NCBI GenBank assembly: GCA_034434335.1 | Contig: DAOTZS010000031.1 | Location: forward strand, 1-21,730 | DNA from: DAOTZS01 sp034434335 | Lineage (GTDB): Bacteria; Chloroflexota; Anaerolineae; CG2-30-64-16 | Direction: 5' to 3' | DNA: 21,730 nt | Shown here: piece by piece, positions 21,707 through 21,730 of the stretch | Layout of the letters: each line of letters starts with the position of its first letter | Numbering within the stretch: the stretch's first letter is position 1 | Translations under genes and position numbers: made by a program | Notes under the pieces: model-generated | What the model was told of the DNA's origin: nothing | Databases searched by the model: none | Seen by the model: the letters and a program-made list of their open reading frames with translations, nothing else

Positions 21707-21730
21707 TTAATGCCGATCTCCCCGCCCCCT

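Larger units (their letters stand above)
21287..21730. other. 444-base stretch without a convincing gene
   Basis: Open frames here (up to 93 codons) have no ribosome site or recognisable composition. The stretch holds the leader of the MoeA-like gene, a possible weak minus-strand promoter (TATACT at 21476-21481, TTACGC 18 bases upstream), a 16-codon reading frame at 21526-21576, and two large palindromes at 21619-21657 and 21668-21706. Confidence 0.6.

Overview
The window is GC-rich (by eye about 60%) bacterial chromosome, best explained as Chloroflexota, probably Anaerolineae-like. The grounds are inference: secreted proteins with long Pro/Thr linkers (LCP protein, subtilase), a subtilase ending in a short hydrophobic-basic tail of the FPLVFR type, a MoeA fused to a periplasmic-binding-like domain, and palindromic GTAGGGGC-type and C/G-rich dispersed repeats between genes. 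Nothing here looks like phage, plasmid, CRISPR or an intact insertion sequence, and I see no rRNA or tRNA gene.

Layout. (1) 1-6890, minus strand: transcription runs from ligA (NAD-dependent DNA ligase) through a CpXC zinc-ribbon protein, a cinA homologue, an adenosine-specific kinase family protein, a repeat element, an LCP-family lipoprotein and the start of polX, which is cut by the left edge. (2) 6891-7096: a divergent promoter region with a small palindrome between two sigma-70-like promoters. (3) 7097-12017, plus strand: mtaB, yqeY, a membrane HD phosphohydrolase of the PgpH type, ybeY and dgkA, tightly packed with overlaps; this joins RNA modification and maturation, c-di-AMP turnover and lipid-carrier phosphorylation. 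(4) 12018-12303: a non-coding stretch with at least four strong hairpins, two of which have a mutually exclusive alternative. (5) 12304-13803, plus: a URO-D family protein and a zinc-ribbon Nudix hydrolase, 3 bases apart. (6) 13846-18085, minus: moxR, a DUF58 protein and a secreted subtilase in one transcription unit. (7) 18279-19226, plus: an unrecognised 315-residue protein behind a near-consensus promoter, divergent from moxR. (8) 19259-21286, minus: the MoeA/PBP-like fusion. (9) 21287-21730: no convincing gene; two very strong palindromes near the right edge.

Most genes are housekeeping or widespread accessory genes. The parts most worth a second look are: the 12018-12303 leader or repeat cluster; the CinA homologue whose C-terminal amidase-like domain has lost its signature residues while lying in the ligA cluster; the MoxR-DUF58 unit that ends in a subtilase; and the palindromic repeats that sit exactly at gene borders. 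I did not find a clearly new defence or mobile system.
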